From JAQTRU01 sp041645555 (GTDB lineage: Bacteria; Patescibacteriota; Patescibacteriia; Patescibacteriales; JAQTRU01): a stretch of DNA of 41,256 nt. The stretch lies in contig JBAZPX010000010.1 of assembly GCA_041645555.1 (NCBI GenBank), forward strand, positions 1 through 41,256, given 5' to 3'. The position numbers were made by a program, and so were the translations under genes. Shown piece by piece: positions 1-6,592 of the stretch (the stretch's first letter is position 1; the number at the start of each line of letters is the position of its first letter). The notes below the pieces were generated by a model. It worked only from the letters and a program-made list of their open reading frames with translations. It was not told the origin of the DNA and ran no database searches.

Positions 1-66
1 TCTCCTAATTAGGAGGGGGGGGGGGAGTCCCGCCCCTTGCGAGGAGCGGGGTTTCGCGGGACGAGA
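1..66. repeat. G/C-rich palindromic repeat, copy 1 (cut by the window edge)
   Basis: The sequence starts inside a repeat that also occurs at 1039-1123 and 19281-19369. The shared core is the palindrome TCTCCTAATTAGGAG, followed by a G-run and a GTCCCGCC...GGCGGGAC-type inverted block. Here the inner block reads GTCCCGCCCCTTGCGAGGAG, which is the reverse complement of the equivalent block in the 1039-1123 copy. The left end is missing because the window starts there. Confidence 0.75.
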
Positions 67-133
67 AGAAGGGATATAGAATCTAAAATATTAAAATAAG
101 CTTTTCTATGCTCGCTCGGGGCGTGCCTAATTA

Positions 134-162
134 TTGACAAGAACCTAACCATACCTTATATT
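134..162 (+). promoter_or_regulatory. Sigma70-type promoter for the YkgJ-family gene
   Basis: TTGACA at 134-139 matches the -35 consensus exactly. TATATT at 157-162 is a near-consensus -10 with a 17-nt spacer. Transcription would start near 169, about 40 nt before the gene at 212, which has a GAGGAG Shine-Dalgarno. This is inferred from motif match only. Confidence 0.65.
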
Positions 163-211
163 TATATATCAATCTTTATATTCATGATCTTTTTAAAACG
201 AGGAGAAAACC

Positions 212-1003
212 ATGTGTTTGTTTGAGCAAATAGATAGTGAGGGGCTAAGCCTGTCTTCAGGACGTTTGGATGCCAGGGAACAAGAGATTTATGACCGGGC
301 AAGAGAAATTTTTTTAAGCCGGCTTGACGCTTCTGCCACGGGCAAGGAAAGGGTAAAAAATATTTTTAATCTGGTTGACGAGTTAATGGCGGAATTTTTA
401 GGAAGCAACCAGATTGCCTGCCATTGCGGCTGCTCTACCTGCTGCTATCAGCTGATCTGCTGCACGACGTTAGAAATGGAATTAATCGTTGATTATTTAG
501 CCTCCCTTTCCCGGCAAGCCAGGCATAATATTATCCAGCGGGTTAATAAAGAATCGCGCTGGCTGGACAGGGTTGCCAGGAAATTTCATTCAGGTAGCTT
601 GCCCAGCCGTTGGGAAGTGCTCGCCGCCGGACCTTTGCGCGAAATTTATTATGGCAAAAGGCCGTGCCCGTTCTTAAACTCGCTTGGTGAGTGCAGTATT
701 TATCCGGCCAGGCCGATTGACTGCCGGATCGCCCGGAGCCAGGATCCTAATTGCGGAAGCAAAATGGAGATTGAGGGAGAAGGGCCCGAGGAAATAATAT
801 TTGAAGAGCCCGAAGCTGTAAGGTTATACCTTGACCAAGTCGCTTCGGACCTCGTAATGGAGGAAGAAGAAAAAGTAAAGGGCGCAATGCAGTTAGTGCC
901 TCTCTCTGCCTGGACGCTTACTCCGGATTTCCGCAATTTCTTTGTGGACAGGCCGCAACAGCAGAAGCAAAAATCAAGCAAAAAGAAACACAAGAAAAGA
1001 TAA
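212..1003 (+). CDS. YkgJ-family cysteine cluster protein
   Basis: A 263-residue protein with two cysteine groups. The first is a dense cluster around residues 70-84 (C70, C72, C74, C77, C78, C83, C84). The second set is C152, C161, C171 and C181, with the PCPFLN...CSIYPARPIDCR pattern typical of the YkgJ/CxxCxxCC family. Members are thought to bind a metal or Fe-S cluster; the reaction is unknown. The C-terminus is a Lys/Gln-rich basic tail. The start is supported by GAGGAG about 7 nt upstream and by a good promoter at 134-162. An intrinsic terminator follows the stop directly, so this is a single-gene transcript. The last ~27 codons reappear as an orphan fragment at 1915-1998. Family assignment is firm; function is not known. 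Confidence 0.85.
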   Translation: MCLFEQIDSEGLSLSSGRLDAREQEIYDRAREIFLSRLDASATGKERVKNIFNLVDELMAEFLGSNQIACHCGCSTCCYQLICCTTLEMELIVDYLASLSRQARHNIIQRVNKESRWLDRVARKFHSGSLPSRWEVLAAGPLREIYYGKRPCPFLNSLGECSIYPARPIDCRIARSQDPNCGSKMEIEGEGPEEIIFEEPEAVRLYLDQVASDLVMEEEEKVKGAMQLVPLSAWTLTPDFRNFFVDRPQQQKQKSSKKKHKKR

Positions 1004-1004
1004 A

Positions 1005-1033
1005 CCCTGTATCGTATGGTGCAGGGCTTTTTT
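1005..1033 (+). terminator. Intrinsic terminator after the YkgJ-family gene
   Basis: CCCTG (1005-1009) pairs with CAGGG (1022-1026) and is followed by CTTTTTT. It begins 2 nt after the stop codon. Confidence 0.75.
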
Positions 1034-1038
1034 AATTA

Positions 1039-1123
1039 CCCCCACCTCACCCCCGCCCCCTCTCCTAATTAGGAGAGGGGAGGAGTCTCGCTCCTCGCAA
1101 GGGGCGGGACGACGGGGTGAGGT
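1039..1123. repeat. G/C-rich palindromic repeat, copy 2
   Basis: An 85-bp element with ACCTCACCCC...GGGGTGAGGT ends. It contains the CTCTCCTAATTAGGAGAG palindrome and an inner block ending GGGCGGGAC. It has the same architecture as the copies at 1-66 and 19281-19369. No ORF of its own is convincing: the reading frame running through it from 942 overlaps the YkgJ gene and has no protein-like features. Confidence 0.8.
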
Positions 1124-1247
1124 AGCTTTGACTTTTAAGGCTAAAAGTGAGAAGATTGGGGTAAAGTTAAAGATAGATGATTGCCAAAGAATTTGGCCTG
1201 GCGGTAAGGGGAACTCGCACTTTCACAATTAATCAAAGAGGTGAGCC

Positions 1248-1829
1248 ATGAAGAAGCTAGGATTGTTTGGGGTTTTTCTTTTTTTGGCCTTCGCGGCCGT
1301 CTTCGTTTTCGTTGGCTGCGGTAAATCTGACGAAGAGCAGGTTGAGCAGACGCTTGTTAAGGTAAGAGAGTTAGAAAAGGAGAATACTTCCGCGGGTTAT
1401 TTACAAGCCCAGTATCTTCTTTTTACTTTGTCAAAGCAGAAACCCGCGTTTGCTGACAGAGAGGAAGCCTTGTATGAAATTCTCAAAGTTCATTGCCTTT
1501 ACTTTAAATTGGTTTTTGTCAATGAAGATATACTTGAGAGAAGAACATTAGTCCAGATGGACTATGGTTTGATGATTTATGATCTCGCTAAAAAGTACAT
1601 CGATCTTTATCCATCCGGCCGGCATTGTCCGCTAATGAAAAAAATAATTTCTTGCTGGAAAGAACCGCCCGTGCCATCGCCAGAAGAAATTGCGGGAGAG
1701 ACATTTGATATCAGCAAATACAATGAGAAACGGTTTTTGCACGGGATAAGTAATCTCGGAGGAGAGGAAATTATAAATTTCTGTAAAACCTTTGATTGGG
1801 ATAAATATGAAAGGGACGGAACCATTTAA
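1248..1829 (+). CDS. Predicted lipoprotein, unknown function
   Basis: A 193-residue protein with a type II signal peptide: K2-K3, a hydrophobic stretch (residues 4-22) and a lipobox-like FVGC with the acylated cysteine at C24. The mature part starts GKSDEEQ and is mostly helical and charged, with repeated Glu/Lys-rich helices resembling TPR or tetratricopeptide-like outer-surface lipoproteins. I cannot assign a family. The start is supported by AGAGGTGAG about 3 nt upstream. It is flanked upstream by the 1039-1123 repeat and downstream by a strong terminator, so it is monocistronic. Expected location is the outer face of the cytoplasmic membrane. Confidence 0.75.
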   Translation: MKKLGLFGVFLFLAFAAVFVFVGCGKSDEEQVEQTLVKVRELEKENTSAGYLQAQYLLFTLSKQKPAFADREEALYEILKVHCLYFKLVFVNEDILERRTLVQMDYGLMIYDLAKKYIDLYPSGRHCPLMKKIISCWKEPPVPSPEEIAGETFDISKYNEKRFLHGISNLGGEEIINFCKTFDWDKYERDGTI

Positions 1830-1851
1830 TATTTTGTCAGACAAGACAGAT

Positions 1852-1882
1852 AAAATCGCCAAGCGCCTTGGCGATTTTTTTT
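1852..1882 (+). terminator. Strong intrinsic terminator after the lipoprotein gene
   Basis: AAAATCGCCAAG (1852-1863) pairs perfectly with CTTGGCGATTTT (1867-1878) across a 3-nt loop, followed by more T residues. Confidence 0.9.
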
Positions 1883-1914
1883 AAACTTTACTTTCCTTTT
1901 AGCCCGGGTTTTTT

Positions 1915-1998
1915 CCGGATTTCCGCAATTTTTTTGTGGACCGGCCGCAACAGCCGAAGCAAAAGAAAGGAAAAAAGCATAAAGCCTCCCGTCGCTGA
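1915..1998 (+). pseudogene. Orphan 3' tail of a second ykgJ-family gene
   Basis: Read in frame to the TGA at 1996-1998, this codes for PDFRNFFVDRPQQPKQKK and a further basic tail. That matches the C-terminus of the YkgJ protein at 212-1003 (PDFRNFFVDRPQQQKQKS...) almost residue for residue. Similarity starts sharply at the PDF codons. Upstream there is only a short open stretch after an in-frame TAG at 1900-1902 and no room for the rest of the gene, because the lipoprotein terminator ends at 1882. It is therefore a remnant of a paralogue or of a tandem duplication. Its own terminator is still present (1981-2015). Confidence 0.8.
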
Positions 1999-2015
1999 AA
2001 CCGGAGGCTTTTTTT
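1981..2015 (+). terminator. Intrinsic terminator of the ykgJ remnant
   Basis: AAAGCCTCC (1981-1989) pairs with GGAGGCTTT (2003-2011), followed by a T-run. It overlaps the last codons of the remnant. Confidence 0.85.
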
Positions 2016-2080
2016 GACTAAAAAGGGGGTATATGAGAAAATTAAGATATAGAAGCCATTTATTGTCTTTGTAATAAAAT

Positions 2081-2926
2081 ATGGTCGTAAAAAAGAAAGT
2101 AATAGCAAACATAAAAGATAAGCCTTATTTTGTTAAGGATAATTTTGTTTTATATAAAAATAATTGTTTAAAGATATTGGGGCAGATTCCTGAAAATTCT
2201 ATTGATATGATTTTTGCTGATCCGCCCTATCTTCTTTCAAATGGCGGTTTTTCTGTCCACGCCGGCCGCATGGTTAGCGTTAACAAGGGTGAATGGGATG
2301 TTAGCAATGGTTTAAAAAAAGACTTTGAATTTCAACTAGCTTGGGTTAAGGCCTGCTATAGAGTATTAAGGCCAGGCGGTACAATTTGGGTTAGCGGTAC
2401 CTACCATTCAATTTATCAATGTGGGTTCGCCATTCAAGTAGCTAAATTTCACATTCTAAACGATATAGCATGGTTCAAGCCAAACGCATCACCAAATTTG
2501 AGCTGTCGGTTTTTTACAGCTAGCCATGAAACTTTAATATGGGCGAGAAAAGACTTGGTTAATTCTAAAACTGGCAAGAAAATTAATACCAAGCATAAAT
2601 TTAATTATGATTTAATGAAGAACGGCAATTGGCCGGAAGATTTTTTAAAGAAACCTAATTTACAAATGCGTAGTGTTTGGTCTATGGGCACTCCAAAACC
2701 GGCTGAAAAGAAATTTGGCAAGCACCCGACGCAAAAGCCGATTGATTTATTGGTTCGTATTGTTATGGCCGGTACTAATAAGGGCGATCTAGTTCTAGAC
2801 CCATTTGCCGGATCATCTACAACTGGGTTAGCTTGCGCTCTTAATGATAGAAAATTTATTGGTGTTGATTTAGAAAAAAAATATTTAGATTTATCTATCA
2901 AAAGATTCGAAGATTTAAAAAAATAA
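2081..2926 (+). CDS. Site-specific DNA methyltransferase (beta-class, N4-cytosine or N6-adenine)
   Basis: A 281-residue amino-methyltransferase. The catalytic DPPY is at residues 47-50, in the context MIFADPPYLLS. The AdoMet-binding motif DPFAGSST is at 240-247. DPPY before FAGS gives the beta-class motif order. The middle of the protein (about 80-210) carries the usual WV..GGT and FKPNASPN segments and a KHPTQKP block ahead of the AdoMet site. It would methylate the recognition site of a restriction system. It is the first gene of a set with two nuclease-like genes starting 28 nt downstream, all on the same strand and more A+T-rich than the rpoBC region. This suggests a horizontally acquired restriction-modification unit. 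The target site cannot be read from the sequence. No clear Shine-Dalgarno is visible. Confidence 0.93.
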   Translation: MVVKKKVIANIKDKPYFVKDNFVLYKNNCLKILGQIPENSIDMIFADPPYLLSNGGFSVHAGRMVSVNKGEWDVSNGLKKDFEFQLAWVKACYRVLRPGGTIWVSGTYHSIYQCGFAIQVAKFHILNDIAWFKPNASPNLSCRFFTASHETLIWARKDLVNSKTGKKINTKHKFNYDLMKNGNWPEDFLKKPNLQMRSVWSMGTPKPAEKKFGKHPTQKPIDLLVRIVMAGTNKGDLVLDPFAGSSTTGLACALNDRKFIGVDLEKKYLDLSIKRFEDLKK

Positions 2927-2954
2927 AATACTAAATTACTTTAATACTATTACT

Positions 2955-3722
2955 ATGGCAAACAGCAAATCTTGGAAAAAAATCTTTGATGATTATAAAA
3001 TTTTAGATCACGATTTTGATAAATCGCCGTTTCCACTCTCTGCAATGCAAATAAAGCGGGCCTGCCAAAAATTCAAAGAGACAGGCGAGAAAGAAGTCCG
3101 TATTTTATGCAAACAAGATAGCAGGGAAAATAGACCGGATATTTTCCAAAAACATCATTTGTTTTTGCTCCCCGTAAAAAATGGCTATTACAACATTATT
3201 AAAGGCGAGGGGTATATTGATATTCCGGAAATTAAAAAAGAGGTTGTGGTTTATTCTTCGAAACTTGATTTTCAATTAGACACAGCAAAAATCGGTAATT
3301 CAGAAATGCAACATCTTGATTTCGCTTACGCTGCAAGTTTAATCCGTACTTTTATGGAAGATCCTTCGCTTGTTCTCACAATACGAGGCAGGAAATATAC
3401 TCCTGATTTTGAGTTTAAAGTTGGTAAGCAAGTTATTAAGGTTTCAAGCGTGCAGACAGAAGTTGACGCTGGTTATGAAGGTAAAAATCAAGTTGTGCTT
3501 ATTGAGGCAAAAAACTTTAGTGCGACAAATGTTATCATCCGTCAGCTTTTCTATCCATTTAGACAATGGCAAGAGCAGACAAAGAAAAAAGTTATTACAC
3601 TATTTTTTGATAAAGCGAGTGGTAAGGATATTTATTCAATTTGGCAATTTGAATTTAGCGACCCCGATAATTATAATAGTATTAAACTGGTAAAATCCGG
3701 GAAGTTCAGAATTAAATATTAA
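2955..3722 (+). CDS. Probable type II restriction endonuclease (PD-(D/E)XK fold)
   Basis: A 255-residue protein directly after the methyltransferase gene. A PD-(D/E)XK-like active site is visible: D171 in VDAGYEGKNQ, then E184-A-K186 in VVLIEAKNF, with hydrophobic beta strands around both, followed by a Gln-rich helix (RQLFYPFRQWQEQ). The N-terminal ~150 residues would carry DNA recognition or structural functions. The position next to a DNA methyltransferase is the main reason for calling it the cognate restriction enzyme. The next gene starts only 4 nt after its stop, so they are co-transcribed and possibly translationally coupled. The specific restriction family and cut site are not recognised. 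Confidence 0.75.
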   Translation: MANSKSWKKIFDDYKILDHDFDKSPFPLSAMQIKRACQKFKETGEKEVRILCKQDSRENRPDIFQKHHLFLLPVKNGYYNIIKGEGYIDIPEIKKEVVVYSSKLDFQLDTAKIGNSEMQHLDFAYAASLIRTFMEDPSLVLTIRGRKYTPDFEFKVGKQVIKVSSVQTEVDAGYEGKNQVVLIEAKNFSATNVIIRQLFYPFRQWQEQTKKKVITLFFDKASGKDIYSIWQFEFSDPDNYNSIKLVKSGKFRIKY

Positions 3723-3726
3723 TTCT

Positions 3727-4176
3727 ATGGAAAATAGAATAAAAAAATCAATCACCGAGGAATTTGTAGAACGGGCAATTATAAAATATTTGTCGCAGAA
3801 TGAATGGGGCACGAATTTGCAATTTGGCGGTTTAAGAGAAAAGGGCGTGGATATTAAAGTCCGGCATAATAGGTATTCAAGATATTTTTTAATAGAATGC
3901 AAGGGTGAGGGCAAAAGTGTGAATATAGAATCAAATAATTCGCATAAAGAAGTAGCTTTTATTTACTCTTTGGGACAGATTATTACTAGAATGAAAATCG
4001 GTGGAAGCACAAGATATTATTTTGGTCTTGGTTTGCCGGAAAGTTCGGCTAAAATCGCTTTGCGCCGATTACCCTGGCAAGTGGCAAAAAAATTATTGCT
4101 TTATATTTTTTCTGTTGATAAAAGCGGAAAAGTTAAACAATACTCTTGGCAAGATTTAAAGAAAAACCAAAAATAA
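3727..4176 (+). CDS. Small PD-(D/E)XK nuclease-like protein of the R-M operon
   Basis: A 149-residue protein with a second PD-(D/E)XK-like signature: D42 in KGVDIKV, then E57-C-K59 in RYFLIECKGEG. A helix-rich region with a GLGLPESS loop and a basic C-terminus follow. It lies 4 nt after the restriction endonuclease gene. Possible roles are a second subunit of a heteromeric endonuclease, a nicking or accessory nuclease, or an independent defence nuclease. Two nuclease-like genes behind one methyltransferase is unusual. Only the fold-level assignment is supported. Confidence 0.6.
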   Translation: MENRIKKSITEEFVERAIIKYLSQNEWGTNLQFGGLREKGVDIKVRHNRYSRYFLIECKGEGKSVNIESNNSHKEVAFIYSLGQIITRMKIGGSTRYYFGLGLPESSAKIALRRLPWQVAKKLLLYIFSVDKSGKVKQYSWQDLKKNQK

Positions 4177-4205
4177 ACTATGGAAAACGAAAATAATTAA
4201 AATAT

Positions 4206-5024
4206 ATGTTTGAATATATAAATAGCATTATAACGTTGAGCAACTTAGTAGGATTATCTGCATTTGTTGCTTTATTTTTAGTTTTTTTGAATTATAAAAA
4301 CGATAAATTTAATAGATATAATCAAGTCTTAATTTCCTTAAAGCATCAATTAAGTATTTCTGGTTCTTGGGCTAGTGCTGATAATGAGGGGTATGTTGGT
4401 CATCCTGATGATACAAGAAAACTTGAGTTTACAAACCCTTCGCGCATTATTTTTGATATTGAAAATTCATCTCTTAAAGACGTTATGGTACAGCTTGGGG
4501 TAATTGATTTTAGCGATAAATTTCATGAGGCGTTAGCTAACTATAACCAGGGGATAAGAACACTCAACAGCCTAGAAAGTTTTAGAAGAGATTTGTGTTC
4601 TAGTAATATAGAAATTTCGAGAATCGTTCAACTAAAAATTCAATTAGAGTTCAGTCAAGTTCATCATGATTATAATAGATTTATTGGGAGTTTTAATTTA
4701 AGCAACCCAGACGAAAAAAGTGCTTTATATCTAGCTAATAATATATATAATTATAATGAGAATATTCATTATAAAGTTATTGGCTCACGAAATAGTAAAG
4801 GATTAAAAACTTTTTATCATATTATACAAGAAGAAATAGAAAAACAAGAAAAAAAAATAAAAAATGAAAAAATAACCTTTAGTATAATTTTTTTCTTTCT
4901 TTGTCTTCTTTCTTTATTGGCTTTATTTTCTTTCTTGGCCTTTAGCTTCACTAATTTTGAACAAATATTTATTTTATTTTTACTATCGTTTTTAATTGTT
5001 GTGTTGTCTCAATTATTTACCTAA
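4206..5024 (+). CDS. Membrane protein of unknown function next to the R-M genes
   Basis: A 272-residue protein with one N-terminal transmembrane helix (about residues 10-30, LVGLSAFVALFLVFL). A ~190-residue soluble, helical part follows (residues 32-220), ending in a Lys/Glu-rich segment (EEIEKQEKKIKNEK). Two closely spaced C-terminal transmembrane helices (about 224-270) complete it. The gene is very A+T-rich, like the preceding nuclease genes, and lies 29 nt after them on the same strand. It may be a co-transferred accessory gene. I recognise no family. Confidence 0.6.
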   Translation: MFEYINSIITLSNLVGLSAFVALFLVFLNYKNDKFNRYNQVLISLKHQLSISGSWASADNEGYVGHPDDTRKLEFTNPSRIIFDIENSSLKDVMVQLGVIDFSDKFHEALANYNQGIRTLNSLESFRRDLCSSNIEISRIVQLKIQLEFSQVHHDYNRFIGSFNLSNPDEKSALYLANNIYNYNENIHYKVIGSRNSKGLKTFYHIIQEEIEKQEKKIKNEKITFSIIFFFLCLLSLLALFSFLAFSFTNFEQIFILFLLSFLIVVLSQLFT

Positions 5025-5040
5025 CCAAAAAATAACTCCC

Positions 5041-5676
5041 ATGCCAAACGAAAACATAGAAAACCCCACCCCAGAAATTTCACCAGCAGAGCCTGTTGAA
5101 AATCCTTCCGACCCCCTTTCGCAAGGGGGAGGAACTTCGCCAATCCCAGAGCCTATTAACCTCCCCGCCGAGACTACGGCGGGCAAGCCAGAACCAACCC
5201 CGGAGCCAATAAATCCCTCCGACCCACTTCAGCCCACCGACGCAAATGCTTTGGCGGGCCCGCCTGTCGGCGAGGCAGGCAAGCCCGACCCCCTTCAACA
5301 GGGAGGAGGAACTTCGCCAATCCCAGAGCCCTTCTCCACTCCGTCAGCCGAAAATCCCCCAACCCTCTTTGCCGAAAGGGGGCAAATTTCTCAAGGTAAT
5401 CCCCCCTTACCCTCCGCCTCGGCGAGCCTTCAGCGAGACGGGCCTTTGCCGAAAGGGGGAGAGATAATGTTGTCGCCGATTAAAAATCTTCTTTTGAAAG
5501 CCAAAGAGATGATTCAGTTTCGGAAACGGAAAAAATTGGAGAAGATTTTGGAACTGGCGCGAGGCAAGGGAAAAATTACTAATAATGAGCCAATGGCTAA
5601 AATCCCCCTAACCCCCTTTGATAAAAGGGGGAATAACGATATTAACCCATGCCAAACACCAAAAACCGCAAATTAA
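5041..5676 (+). CDS. Proline-rich ORF built from palindromic repeats plus a truncated helix-turn-helix-type segment
   Basis: From the ATG at 5041 the frame encodes 211 residues. The first ~140 are Pro/Glu/Gly-rich and largely the translation of CCCCCTT...AAGGGGG repeats, with two near-identical copies of a ~28-bp unit (5125-5153 and 5302-5330, both giving GGGTSPIPEP). From the ATG at 5467 the character changes to a basic helix, IKNLLLKAKEMIQFRKRKK, then LEKILELARGKGKITNNE. This resembles the linker and first part of winged-helix repressor-like proteins found in this group (inference). That segment breaks off after ITNNE into another repeat-derived run, PLTPFDKRG. The 3' end overlaps the RAYT start by 28 nt. 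It may be a degraded regulator gene; whether it is expressed is uncertain. Confidence 0.45.
   Translation: MPNENIENPTPEISPAEPVENPSDPLSQGGGTSPIPEPINLPAETTAGKPEPTPEPINPSDPLQPTDANALAGPPVGEAGKPDPLQQGGGTSPIPEPFSTPSAENPPTLFAERGQISQGNPPLPSASASLQRDGPLPKGGEIMLSPIKNLLLKAKEMIQFRKRKKLEKILELARGKGKITNNEPMAKIPLTPFDKRGNNDINPCQTPKTAN
5107..5465. repeat. Cluster of CCCCCTTT...AAGGGGG REP-like palindromes
   Basis: At least four variants of the same short palindrome occur here: CCCCCTTTCGCAAGGGGG near 5112-5129, a CCCTTCAACAGGG form near 5291, a form ending GCCGAAAGGGGG near 5370, and another ending GCCGAAAGGGGG near 5450. G/C-rich spacers such as GGCGGGCCCGCC (near 5253) lie between them. Related palindromes bracket the neighbouring RAYT gene. 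Confidence 0.7.
5601..5635. repeat. REP-like palindrome, left flank of the RAYT gene
   Basis: AATCCCCCTAACCCCCTTTG followed by ATAAAAGGGGGAATAA. It can form a CCCCCTTT/AAAGGGGG-type hairpin. It is the partner of the element at 6254-6288 on the other side of the transposase gene. Confidence 0.75.
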
Positions 5677-6221
5677 ACAGGTTAAAGGATTATAATTACG
5701 CGCAGGACGGCTGGTATTTCGTAACCATCTGCGCGAAAAACAGGGAATATTTTTTCGGTAAAATTATAAACGGCGAAATGCGGTTGTCAAAAATCGGTAA
5801 AACGGCGGAAAAATTTTGGCAGGAAATTGTAATACATTTTCCGGACGTGAAATTGGATGAATTTATTATAATGCCCAATCATATCCACGGAATAATTATT
5901 ATTGAAAATCCCGTTGCCGTAGGGAACAAAAACGTAGGGAACAAAAATTTTTGTTCCCTACCGAATCGGAACAATAATTATTGTTCCCCACGTTGGCAGA
6001 CGAGATGGGCGCGTTCATTGTCATCCGTTATCCGGGGGTTTAAAATCGGCGTAAAAAAATGGTGCGGCGAAAACGATTATGAACATTTCGCCTGGCAGAA
6101 ATCATTTTATGATCATATAATCCGCCACGAAAAATCATTAAATAAAATTAGGGAATATATTATTAACAATCCGTTAAAATGGGAATTGGACCGGAACAAT
6201 CCGGAAAATTTATTGATGTAA
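5649..6221 (+). CDS. REP-associated tyrosine transposase (RAYT, IS200-like Y1 family)
   Basis: A 190-residue HUH-superfamily single-strand nuclease. The N-terminus (NYAQDGWYFVTICAKNREYF) is diagnostic. The HUH motif is HIH in IIMPNHIHGIII (about residues 77-86). The catalytic tyrosine is expected in WQKSFYDHIIR, ahead of the conserved NKIREYIINNPLKWELD. RAYTs cut and join single-stranded REP palindromes. The gene is flanked by REP-like palindromes (5601-5635, 6254-6288), as expected. Between the HUH motif and the C-terminal helix the coding sequence contains two perfect palindromes, giving the odd stretch VGNKNVGNKNFCSLPNRNNN. The start ATG sits in CCCATGCCAAAC, the same 12 bases found at the start of the upstream ORF (5038-5049). 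Confidence 0.93.
   Translation: MPNTKNRKLNRLKDYNYAQDGWYFVTICAKNREYFFGKIINGEMRLSKIGKTAEKFWQEIVIHFPDVKLDEFIIMPNHIHGIIIIENPVAVGNKNVGNKNFCSLPNRNNNYCSPRWQTRWARSLSSVIRGFKIGVKKWCGENDYEHFAWQKSFYDHIIRHEKSLNKIREYIINNPLKWELDRNNPENLLM
5919..5987. repeat. Palindromes embedded in the RAYT coding region
   Basis: A 15-bp unit GTAGGGAACAAAAAC/T is tandemly repeated at 5919-5933 and 5934-5948. The second copy is the left half of a perfect 28-bp palindrome at 5934-5961 (GTAGGGAACAAAAA and its complement). A second perfect 20-bp palindrome, GGAACAATAATTATTGTTCC, is at 5968-5987. All stay in frame. Confidence 0.9.
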
Positions 6222-6253
6222 AATGCGCCGGCAAATTCTTTTTGACTTTACCT

Positions 6254-6288
6254 TAATCCCCCCAGCCCCCTTTATCAAGGGGGAAGGG
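6254..6288. repeat. REP-like palindrome, right flank of the RAYT gene
   Basis: AATCCCCCCAGCCCCCTTTA followed by TCAAGGGGGAAGGG. It forms a CCCCCTT/AAGGGGG hairpin and is the counterpart of 5601-5635. From here to rpoB (6772) there is no protein gene: the stretch holds this repeat, the rpoB promoter, an attenuator-like hairpin (6460-6509) and a GGCGGGCAGG repeat (6512-6592). Confidence 0.75.
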
Positions 6289-6385
6289 AAGCTGTGGATA
6301 ACTTTTTTAGGGAAATTAATTTTTTTGCTAATTATACAGGAAAATCTGGAATATTTGATTTATTTTAATTATTTTGCTTATTAAC

Positions 6386-6414
6386 TTGACAAGTTTTTTC
6401 AGAGCTGTTAATAT
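6386..6414 (+). promoter_or_regulatory. Sigma70-type promoter for rpoBC
   Basis: TTGACA (6386-6391), a 17-nt spacer and TAATAT (6409-6414). The expected start is near 6421, giving a ~350-nt untranslated leader before rpoB at 6772. Confidence 0.6.
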
Positions 6415-6459
6415 AAGAGAAAATAACTAACTAATATAAAGTAATTAAGATACGTTACA

Positions 6460-6509
6460 AAAACGGAAATATTTGCGTCTCTGTTTGCGCTTGTTTGGCC
6501 GTTTTTTTT
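6460..6509 (+). terminator. Possible attenuator in the rpoB leader
   Basis: AAAACGG (6460-6466) can pair with CCGTTTT (6499-6505), followed by four more T residues. The loop of about 32 nt has a smaller GCG/CGC pairing inside. It lies between the promoter and rpoB, so it could cause early termination. The loop is long, so this is tentative. Confidence 0.35.
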
Positions 6510-6511
6510 GT

Positions 6512-6592
6512 TTCCCGCCCGCCTCGCCTTACGGCCCCGCCTGCCTTGCTTACGCAAGTATAGCGGGCAGGTCGCATGGCGGGCAGGTACTT
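6512..6592. repeat. G/C-rich repeat in the rpoB leader
   Basis: Contains CGCCCGCC, CCCGCCTGCC and two copies of GCGGGCAGGT (near 6563 and 6581), able to fold with the CCCGCCTGCC upstream. Similar GGCAGGC-type sequence occurs at 5252-5282 and 36629-36645. Its G+C content stands out from the A+T-rich surroundings. Confidence 0.55.

Noticed and set aside
942..1232. Open frame overlapping the YkgJ gene end and the G/C-rich repeat
   Set aside because: It runs through a terminator and a palindromic repeat and overlaps a well-supported gene. Its composition is not protein-like.
5038..5049. CCCATGCCAAAC shared by the starts of two ORFs (5038-5049, 5646-5657) as a RAYT target-site duplication
   Set aside because: IS200-type transposition does not make target duplications, and the match covers start codons where short identity can arise by chance. 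Noted in the RAYT entry only.
6293..6301. TGTGGATAA, a perfect DnaA-box-like sequence next to A+T-rich DNA
   Set aside because: Only one box is seen, there is no dnaA/dnaN context, and it lies next to a RAYT repeat. Not enough for an origin.
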